In this document: one piece after another, positions 18,395 through 27,356 of the stretch
Layout of the letters: each line of letters starts with the position of its first letter
Position numbering within the stretch: position 1 is the stretch's first letter
Assembly (NCBI RefSeq): GCF_900115095.1
Contig: NZ_FOVH01000013.1
Coordinates: 124,001 to 188,000, forward strand
DNA: 64,000 nt
Direction of reading: 5' to 3'
Source: Actinomadura madurae
GTDB taxonomy: Bacteria > Actinomycetota > Actinomycetes > Streptosporangiales > Streptosporangiaceae
The notes under the pieces: generated by a model
The model's input: the letters and a program-made list of their open reading frames with translations, nothing else
Told to the model about the DNA's origin: nothing
The model's database searches: none
Position numbers and translations under genes: made by a program

Positions 18395-20016
18395 CGGACG
18401 GTCTCCGAGCGCAGCAGCCCGATCGCGTGCTCCGCGAGCCCCGACTTGCGCACCTTCGCGCTCGCGGTCATCCCGATCTCCTCGAACCCGTCGAGGATGT
18501 GCAGGTGCCGGGGGACCTTGAACCGGGCCAGCCTCCCGTTCACCCAGCTCAGAATCTCCGCGGCCTCGACGGGGCCGCCTTCGGTGAGGACCACGAACGC
18601 GAAGGGGACCTCGATCAGCCGCTCGTCCGGCACCGCGACGACGGCGGCCTGCCGCACCCGCGGGTGCCGGTGCAGGACGTCCTCGACCTCGGTGGGGGAG
18701 ACGTTCTCGCCGCCGACCCGGATCACGTCCTTGGCCCGTCCGCAGAATTCCAGCCGGCCGTCGGTTCCGAGCCTGCCGAGGTCGCCCGTGGACAGCCATC
18801 CGTCCGGCGCGAGCGTCTCGGCCGTCTCCTCGGGCATGCCGAAGTAGCCGAGCATGACGTTCCAGCCGCGCACCTGGATCTCGCCGACCTCGCCGGGCGG
18901 GAGGTCCCCGCCGGTCTCGCGGTCCCGGATCCGGACCGTGACACCGGGCTGGGGAAGCATCCTGCCCGACACCCTGATCTCCCGGTCCTCCCACCATGCC
19001 GACTGCGCGACGTTCGGCGACGCCTCCGACAGCCCGTATCCCACGACCGTCTCCGCCGCGCCGAGTTCGTCGATGACCCGCTGGGCGATGGTGGGGGAGG
19101 CCGCGAGCCAGGCTCCGCGCAGTGCCAGCGTCCTCTGACCGAGGTCGGGGTGGCCGAGGAGCATGAGGGCGATGGTGTCGTTCCCGGAGAAGTGGGTGCA
19201 CCGTTCGGTCTCCATGAGCCGCAGCGCCTCCCCGGGCTCGAACCGGTCCATGGTCACCAGCGTGGCCACGTGCTGGAGGCCGGCCAGGACCGAGAGCGTG
19301 CTGCCCGCGACATGGAAGAACGGCCGGACGCTGTGGAACCGGTCGCCGGTTCGCAGGCCCATGCGCAGACCCGAGAAGAACGCGTCGGCGCACATCCCGC
19401 GATGGGTGAGCAACACGCCCTTCGGGTACGCGGTCGTGCCCGACGTGTACTGGATGAGCAGCACGTCGTCCGGGGTGCATGACGGTTCGGTGGGCTCCGT
19501 GCCGTGCGCGAGGAAGTCGGACCACGATCGGCCGGCGGCCGGGACGTCCTCGCCGAAAACCACCACGGCCCGGAGATCGGGCATGCCGGGGTCCGGCAGC
19601 GTCGAGTCGACGGCGGGGCAGACGGCCCTCAGCATCGCGATGAAGTCGATCTTCAGGAAGCGGTCCGCGACGAAGAGCATGGACGCGCGGGACTGCCGCA
19701 ACGCTTGGGCGAGCTCGCCGGCCTGGAAACGGGTGTTGACGGGGACGGTCACCGCGCCGAGCGACCCGATCGCCAGGAACAGGGTGATCCACTCCGGGCC
19801 GTTGCCGAGGCAGACCGCAATGTGGTCGCCGCGGCGGACCCCGGCGGCGGCGAGGGCCGAGCGCACACGGTCCACCTCGGCGGCGAGGGCCGCGTAGGTG
19901 CGGCGTCCGGAGGGGCTGACGACGGCTTCGAGATCGGGCCCGACGGCGGCGGCCCGGCGCAGCACGGCGTCGGTGGTTACCGGGCAGGCGTCGGCCGGAT
20001 CGAAGTTCTTCCCCAT
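18391..20016 (-). CDS. Acyl-CoA synthetase (AMP-forming ligase)
   Basis: 541 residues of the ANL superfamily: P-loop YTSGTTAYPKG near 190, YGLSEASPN near 332, GWLSTGDLGRL near 412, FCGRAKDVIRVGGENVSP near 428, and a C-terminal Lys in SAKVRKSG. The start chosen (20016) gives the normal length; the longer open frame upstream overlaps the crotonase and is not real. It converts a carboxylate to its CoA thioester via an acyl-adenylate. It sits between crotonase and nitronate monooxygenase genes. Confidence 0.9.
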   Translation of the reverse strand: MGKNFDPADACPVTTDAVLRRAAAVGPDLEAVVSPSGRRTYAALAAEVDRVRSALAAAGVRRGDHIAVCLGNGPEWITLFLAIGSLGAVTVPVNTRFQAGELAQALRQSRASMLFVADRFLKIDFIAMLRAVCPAVDSTLPDPGMPDLRAVVVFGEDVPAAGRSWSDFLAHGTEPTEPSCTPDDVLLIQYTSGTTAYPKGVLLTHRGMCADAFFSGLRMGLRTGDRFHSVRPFFHVAGSTLSVLAGLQHVATLVTMDRFEPGEALRLMETERCTHFSGNDTIALMLLGHPDLGQRTLALRGAWLAASPTIAQRVIDELGAAETVVGYGLSEASPNVAQSAWWEDREIRVSGRMLPQPGVTVRIRDRETGGDLPPGEVGEIQVRGWNVMLGYFGMPEETAETLAPDGWLSTGDLGRLGTDGRLEFCGRAKDVIRVGGENVSPTEVEDVLHRHPRVRQAAVVAVPDERLIEVPFAFVVLTEGGPVEAAEILSWVNGRLARFKVPRHLHILDGFEEIGMTASAKVRKSGLAEHAIGLLRSETVR

Positions 20017-20021
20017 GTGTC

Positions 20022-20810
20022 TCACCCTTCCTGCGCCCGGTCGGCGGAGCCCGTGAAGCGGCTGATCCCCTCGCGCCATGCCCCGTCGGCGAGGCTCCGC
20101 TCGATGGCGGCCATCTCGATGCGGATGCCGCGATCCAGATCGGTCTCCTCGCCCAGCTCGATCGCCTGTTTGGCCAGCTCGATCGCCAGAGCGGGGGCCT
20201 CGGCGATCGCGGCGCCGATGCGCGCCTCCTCGGCCGCCAGCTCGGACCGCTCGACGAGCCGGGTGACGAGGCCGACCCGGTAGGCCTCGCCCGCGGACAT
20301 GACGCGGTCGGTGTAGAGCAGCTCCTTGGCGCGCCGCTTGCCGATCACACGCTGCAGCCGCTGCGTGGCGCCGACGGTGCCCCAGTGCGGCTCCGGCCAC
20401 CGGAACGTGGCGGCGGTCGACGCGACGATGAAATCGCAGCTCATGGCGATCTCCCCGCCCGATCCGACGACGGCGCCGTCGACCAGCGCGACGACCGGCT
20501 TGCCGCACCGCTCGATGGCCTCGTACGCGGCGAAGGACGCCTGCCTGCGGCGGCGGACCCACCTCTCGTCCTTGCCGGCACGCTCCTTGAGGTCGGCTCC
20601 CGCGCAGAACACGGGTCCGTTGCCGCTGAGAAAGATCGTCCGGACGTCGGAGGCGCAGTCCAGCTCCTCGAACGTTCGCCGTAGCTCCAGGCACATGGCC
20701 ATGTTGACCCCGTTACGAGCGTACGGGCGGTCGAGGACGACACGGGCGATCCCGTCGCGGACCTCGGTGCGCACCACCGGTTCGGGGCTCGCCGTCCCAG
20801 AGGTGGTCAT
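20022..20810 (-). CDS. Enoyl-CoA hydratase/isomerase (crotonase) family protein
   Basis: 262 residues with crotonase landmarks: oxyanion-hole segments FCAGADLKER near 68 and GAVVGSGGEIAMSCDF near 110, and the WPEPHWGTVGA region near 140. The usual second acidic residue after GAGG is replaced by a GSGGE pattern. It overlaps the CoA transferase stop by four bases. It probably acts on an enoyl- or hydroxyacyl-CoA made by the pathway; a second crotonase lies at 22009-22746, suggesting two distinct steps. Confidence 0.88.
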   Translation of the reverse strand: MTTSGTASPEPVVRTEVRDGIARVVLDRPYARNGVNMAMCLELRRTFEELDCASDVRTIFLSGNGPVFCAGADLKERAGKDERWVRRRRQASFAAYEAIERCGKPVVALVDGAVVGSGGEIAMSCDFIVASTAATFRWPEPHWGTVGATQRLQRVIGKRRAKELLYTDRVMSAGEAYRVGLVTRLVERSELAAEEARIGAAIAEAPALAIELAKQAIELGEETDLDRGIRIEMAAIERSLADGAWREGISRFTGSADRAQEG

Positions 20811-22012
20811 CCCAATGCTCCCGCCCGTTCGAGTGCTTCGATGTCGGCCCGGCTGAGTCCGAGCTTCTCGCTGAGGACCGCCGCGGTGTCCGCCCCCAGC
20901 ACCGGCGGGGTCCGGACCGGAACGGCGGCGAAGCCCTCGCCGCCGGGATCACGGAGCCGCAACGGGGTGCGCAACGCCGGGAACCGCCCTTCGACCGGAT
21001 GGTGGAAATGTCCCACCAGCTCGCGTACGACCGTGTTCTCATCGGCCAGCGCCTCACGGACGGTGTTGACCTCCCCCGCGGGGATGCCGGCCGCGAGCAG
21101 CGCCGCGGCCAGCCAGGCCCGGTCACGCTTGGCGAAGGCGGCGCGCACCGCTTCGCCGACCCGCTCCCGCTGGGCCAGCCTGCCGGCGTTGGTCGCGAGC
21201 GCGTCGTCGTCCGCCAGGTCCGCCAGGTCGAGCACCGAGCACAGCGCCGGCCAATGCTGATCACTGCAGCTGATCTGGAGCCATGTCCCGTCGGCGCACT
21301 GGTACGCCTCCGACGGCACCCGCCCCGGATGCGCGGTACCGGGCCGGGACACGTCCTCGTCCAAGGCGAACAGCCTCGCGGCCGCGAGGGCGAGGAGGCT
21401 GATCTGCACGTCCATCATCGCCAGGTCGATGTGCCCGCCCTCACCCGTGGTCCCGCGCCGCAGCAGCCCGCCGAGGACGGCGGTGACGGCCCACAGCGCC
21501 GAGGTCATGTCGGCTATGGGGACTCCCGCCTTGGCCGGGGGGCCGCCGGGGTGGCCGGTGATCGAGGTGATGCCGGACAGGGCCTGGAAGATGGTGTCGT
21601 ACCCCTTGCGCTGCGCGTTCGGCCCCGCCTGCCCGAAGCCGGTGTTCGACACGTAGACCAGGCCGGGGTTGTCGGCGGCCAGCCTCCGGTAGCCGAGGCC
21701 GAGGCGTTCCATGGTGCCCGGGAGGAAGTTCTCCACGAGCGCGTCGGCCTTGGCGACGAGCCTCCTCGCGGTCTCCTTGCCCGCTTCGGTCTTGAGGTCG
21801 AGCACGACCGAGCGCTTGCCCCGGTTGAAGGCGAAGAAGTACGCGCTCTCCCCGCTCTCCAGCCGGGGTTCCATCGCGCGCGCCTCGTCCCCCTGCCCGG
21901 GACGTTCGATCTTGATGACCTCGGCGCCGAGCTCGGCGAGGATCTGGGTGGCCATGGGGCCGGCCAGCACCCGGGAGAAGTCGACGACGGTGACACCGGT
22001 CAGGAGGTTCAT
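20807..22012 (-). CDS. CaiB/BaiF-type (class III) CoA transferase
   Basis: 401 residues: N-terminal VVDFSRVLAGPMATQILAEL, GAEVIKIERPGQGDEAR, FNRGKRSVVLDLK, DALVENFLPGTMERLGLGY and DMTSALWAV are canonical for the family. The expected catalytic Asp lies in that last segment. Start at 22012 restores the standard N-terminus. The family moves CoA between carboxylates such as succinate, citramalate, mesaconate or carnitine. It is coupled by overlaps to the crotonases on both sides. Confidence 0.92.
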   Translation of the reverse strand: MNLLTGVTVVDFSRVLAGPMATQILAELGAEVIKIERPGQGDEARAMEPRLESGESAYFFAFNRGKRSVVLDLKTEAGKETARRLVAKADALVENFLPGTMERLGLGYRRLAADNPGLVYVSNTGFGQAGPNAQRKGYDTIFQALSGITSITGHPGGPPAKAGVPIADMTSALWAVTAVLGGLLRRGTTGEGGHIDLAMMDVQISLLALAAARLFALDEDVSRPGTAHPGRVPSEAYQCADGTWLQISCSDQHWPALCSVLDLADLADDDALATNAGRLAQRERVGEAVRAAFAKRDRAWLAAALLAAGIPAGEVNTVREALADENTVVRELVGHFHHPVEGRFPALRTPLRLRDPGGEGFAAVPVRTPPVLGADTAAVLSEKLGLSRADIEALERAGALG

Positions 22013-22746
22013 CCTTCCTCCGGGAATGCGCGCATGATCGCGTTGACGTCGCGGCCCGCCTGCATCGCCTGGTCGGACGGCAGATCGGCGACCCGGTAGA
22101 AGAGGCCCTTGGCCGCCGCCATGGCTCGCGGGCTGGTCTCCGCCCACCCGGCGGCGATGTCCAGGCTCACCTTGAGGACGTCCTCCGGGGACGTCACGCG
22201 GTTGGCGACGCCCAGCGCTTCGAGTTCGGCGCCGCGGAGCATCCGCCCCGTGCTGATGAGCTCGAAGGCGAGCTTCCGCCCGAAATGACGCTGCAGCCCC
22301 GTCATCACGATGGCGGGGACGATGGAGTGCCGCAGTTCGGGATAGCCGAACGTCACATCGTCGGCGGCGACCATCATGTCGCAGGCGAGCGCCAGCCCGG
22401 CGCCGCCGCCGACGGCCGCGCCCCGGACCGCGGAGATGGTCGGCTTGCACATGGCCTGCGGCATGGCCTGGACTTGGGCGGTGAGCTCCGCCCTGTGCAG
22501 GACCGCCGCCTGGTCGGCCGGGGTGAGGCTGGAGAACTCGGCGAGGTCGGCGCCCGCGCAGAACGCCCGGCCGGCCCCGGTGAGCACGACGGCTCGGACG
22601 CCGTCGTCGGCCTCGGCCGCGCGCAGGGCGTCGAGCAGTTCCCGGGTGAGGGCCGTGTCGAGCGCGTTGAGCTTGTCCGGCCGGTTCAGCCGCAGCACAC
22701 GGACGGCGCCGTGGTCCTCTACGAGCATGTCATGCCGTCTGGTCAC
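22009..22746 (-). CDS. Enoyl-CoA hydratase/isomerase (crotonase) family protein
   Basis: 245 residues with FCAGADLAEFSS near 61, RGAAVGGGAGLALACDM near 107 and GYPELRHSIVPA near 133. This GGGAG-type second box differs from the other crotonase in the operon. The start overlaps the end of the lyase-like gene by 17 bases and the stop overlaps the CoA transferase start, indicating tight translational coupling. The substrate is unknown. Confidence 0.88.
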   Translation of the reverse strand: MTRRHDMLVEDHGAVRVLRLNRPDKLNALDTALTRELLDALRAAEADDGVRAVVLTGAGRAFCAGADLAEFSSLTPADQAAVLHRAELTAQVQAMPQAMCKPTISAVRGAAVGGGAGLALACDMMVAADDVTFGYPELRHSIVPAIVMTGLQRHFGRKLAFELISTGRMLRGAELEALGVANRVTSPEDVLKVSLDIAAGWAETSPRAMAAAKGLFYRVADLPSDQAMQAGRDVNAIMRAFPEEG

Positions 22747-23683
22747 GGCCGCTCCCTGTCCTCGTGATCGGTTCCCGGCCGGCGCGGGCGACGAAGCTGT
22801 GCAGCTGCCGGCCCAGCACGTCCTCGGACATGCGGGACGCGGCGGTGACCCGCTCGATGTCCAGCCCGGTGTCCACCCCCATCGCCTCGAAGAGGTGCAC
22901 GAGGTCTTCCGTGGCGGCGTTGCCGGTCATCCCCTGCCCGTACCGGATCTGCGAGGGATGGCCGCCGATGCCGCCGAGCGCACTGTCGAAATGCCGGCAG
23001 CCCGCGTCCAGCGCGGCCACGCAGTTGGCCAGCGCGGTGCCCCGGGTGTTGTGGAAGTGGGCGACGGCCGGCACCTCGGGGAAGTCCTTCGCCAGCCTGC
23101 CGAGCAGGGCGGCCGCGGTCCGCGGAGTCGCCAGCCCCGTCGTGTCCCCGATGGTGACCAGGCCGGCGCCGAGTTCGGCGAACCGTTCGAAGTCGGCGAC
23201 GACCCCGGCGGCGTCAACGGGGCCTTCGAAGGGGCAGCCGAACGCGACGGAGATGACGCCGACGATGGTGAACCGTCCGCGGGCCAGCCGTGCCATCTCG
23301 GTGACCCGCTCCCACTGGCCGTCCCGGCTGGTCCGGAGATTGCGCCGGGTGTGCGCCTCGGTGGCGGAGACGAGGAAGCTCAGCTCGTCGGCCCCGAACC
23401 CGGCATCGGCGTCCGCGAGTGCGCGCTGCACGGCCTTCGGGTTGGGGCACGTCGCCTTGTAGGCGACTCTGGGCCGGCGGGGCAGCCCGGCGAGGACCCG
23501 GCCGGCGTCGCGGAAGGCGGGCACATGGTCGGGGTGGCTGTAGCTGGTCGCTTCGATCCGCTGGAAGCCGGCGTCGGCGATGGCCTCGATGACCGCGAGC
23601 TTCTCTTTCGTGGATAGGAATGTCTCCTCGTGCTGGAGCCCGTCACGGGCGAAGCACTCGCAGATCGTCACTCGGTCTGCCAC
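22730..23683 (-). CDS. Hydroxymethylglutaryl-CoA lyase-like DRE-TIM protein
   Basis: About 317 residues. The N-terminal RDGLQHEE motif near 11 is the metal and acyl-CoA site of HMG-CoA lyases, and the C-terminal HFHNTRGTALAN and GNAATEDLVHLFE segments follow the family. However, the loop that normally reads GGCPYA with a catalytic Cys reads GGHPSQ here and is longer, so the usual Cys is absent. The GTG at 23683 is preferred because the upstream ATG at 23749 lies inside the predicted -10 box. First gene of the operon. The reaction may be a retro-aldol (or condensation) on a different hydroxyacyl-CoA. Confidence 0.78.
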   Translation of the reverse strand: MADRVTICECFARDGLQHEETFLSTKEKLAVIEAIADAGFQRIEATSYSHPDHVPAFRDAGRVLAGLPRRPRVAYKATCPNPKAVQRALADADAGFGADELSFLVSATEAHTRRNLRTSRDGQWERVTEMARLARGRFTIVGVISVAFGCPFEGPVDAAGVVADFERFAELGAGLVTIGDTTGLATPRTAAALLGRLAKDFPEVPAVAHFHNTRGTALANCVAALDAGCRHFDSALGGIGGHPSQIRYGQGMTGNAATEDLVHLFEAMGVDTGLDIERVTAASRMSEDVLGRQLHSFVARAGREPITRTGSGRDQTA

Positions 23684-23732
23684 GTCTCGTGAACCCCCTG
23701 TCGCACCTGATGCGGCCAGCTTCGCAATCGGC

Positions 23733-23775
23733 TGTTGAGGAGTCAACATAGCTCGCTGTGTTGACAATCACAACA
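23733..23775 (-). promoter_or_regulatory. Promoter of the CoA operon with two overlapping TGTTGA-type operators
   Basis: On the minus strand TTGTGA (23768-23773) and TATGTT (23745-23750) are separated by 17 bp, a good sigma-70-like promoter. TGTTGA-GGAG-TCAACA (23733-23748) covers the -10 region and TGTTG-N7-CAACA (23759-23775) covers the -35 region. This layout suits tight repression by the neighbouring MarR protein. Confidence 0.7.
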
Positions 23776-23824
23776 TCATGATGTCGAGAGCGGCGGCTCT
23801 GGGTGAGCGGGCCCGGTCGGCGGT

Positions 23825-24325
23825 CTAGGCGCTCTCGGAGCGTTCGAGTGCGCGTGCGAGGGTCGCCAGCTTCTCCAGCGCGGAGTCCAGCGCGACGCGT
23901 TCTTCCGGGGTCAGGCACACCAGGAACGCGTCGTTGCGCTCGTTGGCCGCGGTGATCAGGCCCTCGTACAGCGTCTTGCCGCGCCGGGTGAGCGAGAGCT
24001 GGGTCGTCCGCCGCGGCCCCTGCTCCCTGAGGACGAAGCCGCGCTCGGTCAGCCCGCTGATCACTCGGCTCATCTGCGCCTTGTCGAGCGCGGCCATCCG
24101 GGCGAGGCGGTTGAGCGTCTGCGGCGCCGACTCGCCGAGCAGGGCGATCGCGCGCCACTCCCCGAGGCTGACGTCGAACTGCCTGCGGTACCGCAGCGTG
24201 GCGCTGCGGGACAGGGCGTTCGCGACGCGGCTCAGCCGGTAGGAGAGGAGTTCGGTGATGGGGAGGAGTCGTGTGCCCGTCCTGCCTGTGGCGTCGCCGA
24301 TCACGGGGGGCGTTCCTGGGTTCAT
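23825..24325 (-). CDS. MarR-family transcriptional regulator
   Basis: 166 residues with a MarR winged helix: LGEWRAIALLGESAPQTLNRLARMAALDKAQMSRVISGL near 54-92, then the wing RGFVLREQGPRRTTQLSLTRRG. It lies between the leftward CoA operon and the rightward aldehyde dehydrogenase operon. TGTTGA-type inverted repeats occur on both sides. A TACAGT -10-like hexamer lies just before the ATG, so its mRNA may be nearly leaderless. It probably represses both operons in response to a pathway acid or CoA thioester. Confidence 0.9.
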   Translation of the reverse strand: MNPGTPPVIGDATGRTGTRLLPITELLSYRLSRVANALSRSATLRYRRQFDVSLGEWRAIALLGESAPQTLNRLARMAALDKAQMSRVISGLTERGFVLREQGPRRTTQLSLTRRGKTLYEGLITAANERNDAFLVCLTPEERVALDSALEKLATLARALERSESA

Positions 24326-24375
24326 GCCCTCACTGTACCGACAACGCTCTTGTGTGGACGATCCTCGGCAAGACT

Positions 24376-24392
24376 TGTTGAGTTCGTTAACA
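24376..24392. promoter_or_regulatory. TGTTGA-N5-TTAACA inverted repeat, candidate MarR operator
   Basis: This near-palindrome, with one mismatch between arms, lies 50 bp upstream of the marR start. It repeats the motif seen in the promoter of the CoA operon. Confidence 0.6.
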
Positions 24393-24492
24393 GAAGTCGG
24401 TGTCCAAGGTATTTTTCCAGGTCAGCGCGTTGCCTTGGCCACGACAGATGGCGGTGGGCTGACGATTCGCATGGTGGAAGACCGGGATTGAG

Positions 24493-24509
24493 TGTTGACT
24501 CTATCAATA
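24493..24509. promoter_or_regulatory. TGTTGA-N5-TCAATA inverted repeat, candidate MarR operator
   Basis: Same half site as in the operators at 23733 and 24376, with one mismatch, located 55 bp upstream of the aldehyde dehydrogenase ATG. It would let the MarR protein also control the rightward operon. Confidence 0.55.
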
Positions 24510-24564
24510 TCCGCTGTGAGACTGTCCCCACTCGCCACGGTCATCCGTTCAGGAGGTTCCGGAC

Positions 24565-26025
24565 ATGCCGCCTTCGCCACCCGTCTCGGTCACACCCGAA
24601 TCGCTGCTCATCGGCGGTCGGTGGCAGCTGGGGGCCGCGGGCTTCGATGTCGTCGACCCGGCGACCCTGGAGGTCATCGGCCGCGCCGCGGACGCGGGCA
24701 CGGAGGAGGCGCCGGCCGCCCTGGACGCCGCCGAGGCCGCCGCCGGCGCCTGGCGCGCCACCGGTGCCGAGGAGCGCTCCGGCCTGCTCCGGGCGGGCGC
24801 CGCCGGCATCCGGGCGAAGGCCGACATGCTGGCCGCGCTGCTGACGGCCGAGAGCGGCAAGCCGCTCGCCGAGGCCCGGGGTGAGATCCTGGGCAGCGCG
24901 AGGATGCTCGAATGGGCGGCCGAGGAGGGACGCCGCGCGGACGGGCGCGTGACACCGTCCACCGCCACCGGCCCGGGGCTCGTCCTGCGCGCTCCGGTCG
25001 GTCCGGCCCTGGCGATCACACCCTGGAACTTCCCCGCGAGCATGCTCATCCGGAAGGTCGGGCTCGCGCTCGCCGCCGGGTGCCCGCTGATCGTCAAACC
25101 CGCCGAGCAGACGCCGCTGATCGGCGCGGAGCTCATCCGGATCGTCGACGCCGCGGGTCTGCCTCCGGGCGTGCTCCAGTGCCTGACCACCACCAGGCCC
25201 GCCGAGCTCGTCGGCGCGCTGCTGGCCGACCCCAGGCTGAACAAGGTCAGCTTCACCGGCTCCACCGAGGTCGGCCTGCATCTCGTCCGGTCCACGGGAA
25301 GCCGGCTCCGTCGCGTCTCGCTGGAGATGGGCGGTCATTCGCCCGCGATCGTCTACGACGACGCGGATCTCGAGTCGGCGGCGGCGGGCGTCGTCGCGAC
25401 CAAGTACGCCTGCGCCGGCCAGAGCTGCATCTCCATCAACCGGCTCTACGTGCACCGCGGCGTGCAGGAGGAGTTCCTCGGACTGGTGCTGGACAAGGTC
25501 GCGCAGCTGAGGCTGGGGCACGGGGCGGACGCCCGCACGACGACCGGTCCCCTGATCGACTTCGCCGGCATCGAGAAGGTCGAGCGGCACGTCGCGGACG
25601 CCGTCGAGCGGGGAGCGTCGATCGCCGCCGGCGGGCACCGCTGGGAACCCGACGACTCCGCCCTCAAGGGCGCGTTCTTCGAGCCGACGGTGCTGACCGG
25701 GGCCGACGACACCATGCTGATCAGCTCGGAGGAGACCTTCGGGCCGGTGCTGCCCATGTACGTCTTCGACGATGAGGACGAGGTCGTCCAGCGGGCCAAC
25801 AAGACCGACTACGGGCTCGCGGCCTACGTGTACTCGCAGGGCCTCACGCGCGTCTGGCGCACGGTCGACCAGCTGAACTTCGGGGTCATCGGCGTCAACG
25901 AGCCTTTCCCGGTGCGTCCCGAACTCCCCTTCGGCGGCATGAAGAACAGCGGCCAGGAACGGGAGGGCGGCAGCGAGGGCATCGATGCCTACCTCGAACC
26001 CAAGTCCGTGTCGGTGCGGCTGTAG
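24565..26025 (+). CDS. NAD(P)-dependent aldehyde dehydrogenase, succinate-semialdehyde type
   Basis: 486 residues with ALDH landmarks: ITPWNFPAS near 152, KPAEQTP near 177, FTGSTEVG near 232, catalytic Glu in LEMGGHSP near 255, catalytic Cys in AGQSCISINR near 289, and EETFGPVLP near 393. The AGQSC-I-S context and overall length are typical of GabD-like semialdehyde dehydrogenases. The ATG follows AGGAGG at 24551. With the next gene it would oxidise the semialdehyde made by transamination of an omega-amino acid. Confidence 0.9.
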   Translation: MPPSPPVSVTPESLLIGGRWQLGAAGFDVVDPATLEVIGRAADAGTEEAPAALDAAEAAAGAWRATGAEERSGLLRAGAAGIRAKADMLAALLTAESGKPLAEARGEILGSARMLEWAAEEGRRADGRVTPSTATGPGLVLRAPVGPALAITPWNFPASMLIRKVGLALAAGCPLIVKPAEQTPLIGAELIRIVDAAGLPPGVLQCLTTTRPAELVGALLADPRLNKVSFTGSTEVGLHLVRSTGSRLRRVSLEMGGHSPAIVYDDADLESAAAGVVATKYACAGQSCISINRLYVHRGVQEEFLGLVLDKVAQLRLGHGADARTTTGPLIDFAGIEKVERHVADAVERGASIAAGGHRWEPDDSALKGAFFEPTVLTGADDTMLISSEETFGPVLPMYVFDDEDEVVQRANKTDYGLAAYVYSQGLTRVWRTVDQLNFGVIGVNEPFPVRPELPFGGMKNSGQEREGGSEGIDAYLEPKSVSVRL

Positions 26026-26039
26026 GGAGGAGCGGAACC

Positions 26040-27356
26040 ATGACCAAGAACGCCGCGCATGCGCAGGAGCTCGCCCAGGCGGACATGCGGTCGGTGATCC
26101 ACCCGCATACCGTCATCGGCGCGCCCTTGGAACCGCTCGTCATCGACCGGGGCGACGGTGCCACGCTGTGGGACGTCACCGGCCGGACGTTCATCGACGG
26201 CACCGGTGGTCTCTGGCAGTGCCCGGTCGGGCACGGCCGCCGGGAACTGGCCTCCGTGGCCGCCGAGCAGATCGCGAAGCTGGAGTTCTACTCGTCGTTC
26301 GGGGACTACTCGAACGAGCCGTCCATCCGGCTCGCCGAGCGGCTCCTCCGGCTCGCCCCCGCGGGCATCGAGCGGGTGTTCTTCACCAACGGCGGATCGG
26401 AGGGCAACGAGACCGCCATCAAACTCGCGCGGCTGGCGCACCATCACGCCGGTCACCCGGAGCGGACCGTCATCCTCGCCCGGACGGGCGGGTATCACGG
26501 CATGGGCGCGGGATCCCTGTCCGCCACCGGGATGGACCGGCTGCGCGCCGGCTACGGTCCGCTCATGCCCGGGGTCGAGTACCTCGCCAAGCCCCACGGG
26601 CTGGAGCACGGCGCGAACGCGACCGACGTGCTCGTCGCCGAGCTGGAGAAGCGGATCGCGGCGATCGGCGCGGAGAACATCGCCGCGTTCGTCGGCGAGC
26701 CCGCGCTCGGCGTGGGCGGCATGGTGCCGCCGCCGGACGGCTACTGGGAGCGGGTCCAGGACGTGCTGCGCCGCCACGGCATCCTGCTCATCGTCGATGA
26801 GATCGTCACGGCGTTCGGCCGCACCGGTCACTGGTTCGCCGCCGAGCGGTACGGCATCGAGCCGGACATGATCGTCACCGCGAAGGGCATCACCAGCGGT
26901 TACATCCCCATGGGCGCCGTCCTGATCGGACGGCGGGTGCTGGAGCTCGCCGAGGGCGCCCCCTTCCTCCACGGCTTCACCTACAACGGCCATCCCGTGG
27001 GCTCGGCCGTCGCACTCGCCAACATCGACATCCTGGAGCGCGAGGGCCTGCTGGATCGCGCCACGAAGCTGGGGGAGCGGCTGCTGCGAGCGCTCAGGCC
27101 GCTCGAAGAGCTGAGCCACGTCCGCGAGGTCCGCGGGGTCGGGCTGATGCTGGGCGTCGAGCTCGACCGCGACGCCGCCCAGGTGCAGGCCGGTGCCCGT
27201 GCCGACGGGGTCATCGTGCGCGCCTCGGGCGCCAACATCGTGCTGTCACCTCCACTGGTGATCACCGAGGACCAGGTGGACACGCTGGCACGGGTGCTGA
27301 TCAAGCACGTCACGGCCATCGCGGAAGCGCCGTCGGTCAAGGAGGCGCCGGCGTGA
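26040..27356 (+). CDS. Class III PLP aminotransferase (omega-amino acid or amine : pyruvate)
   Basis: 438 residues. PLP sites: GGSEGNETAIKLAR near 119, the Asp in IVDEIVTAFGRTG near 251, and the Schiff-base Lys in TAKGITSGYIPMG near 280. The family transfers a terminal amino group (beta-alanine, GABA, taurine, putrescine, aromatic amines) usually to pyruvate. It starts 14 bp after the aldehyde dehydrogenase and overlaps the permease gene. Alanine dehydrogenase at 34263 would recycle the alanine formed. Confidence 0.9.
   Translation: MTKNAAHAQELAQADMRSVIHPHTVIGAPLEPLVIDRGDGATLWDVTGRTFIDGTGGLWQCPVGHGRRELASVAAEQIAKLEFYSSFGDYSNEPSIRLAERLLRLAPAGIERVFFTNGGSEGNETAIKLARLAHHHAGHPERTVILARTGGYHGMGAGSLSATGMDRLRAGYGPLMPGVEYLAKPHGLEHGANATDVLVAELEKRIAAIGAENIAAFVGEPALGVGGMVPPPDGYWERVQDVLRRHGILLIVDEIVTAFGRTGHWFAAERYGIEPDMIVTAKGITSGYIPMGAVLIGRRVLELAEGAPFLHGFTYNGHPVGSAVALANIDILEREGLLDRATKLGERLLRALRPLEELSHVREVRGVGLMLGVELDRDAAQVQAGARADGVIVRASGANIVLSPPLVITEDQVDTLARVLIKHVTAIAEAPSVKEAPA

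Noticed and set aside
18395..19792. Long N-terminal extension of the nitronate monooxygenase frame
   Set aside because: It lies inside the acyl-CoA ligase gene in a different frame; the ATG at 18394 gives the normal family length.
23684..23767. Earlier start codons (ATG 23749, TTG 23767) for the HMG-CoA-lyase-like gene
   Set aside because: They fall within the predicted -10/-35 promoter and operator palindromes.
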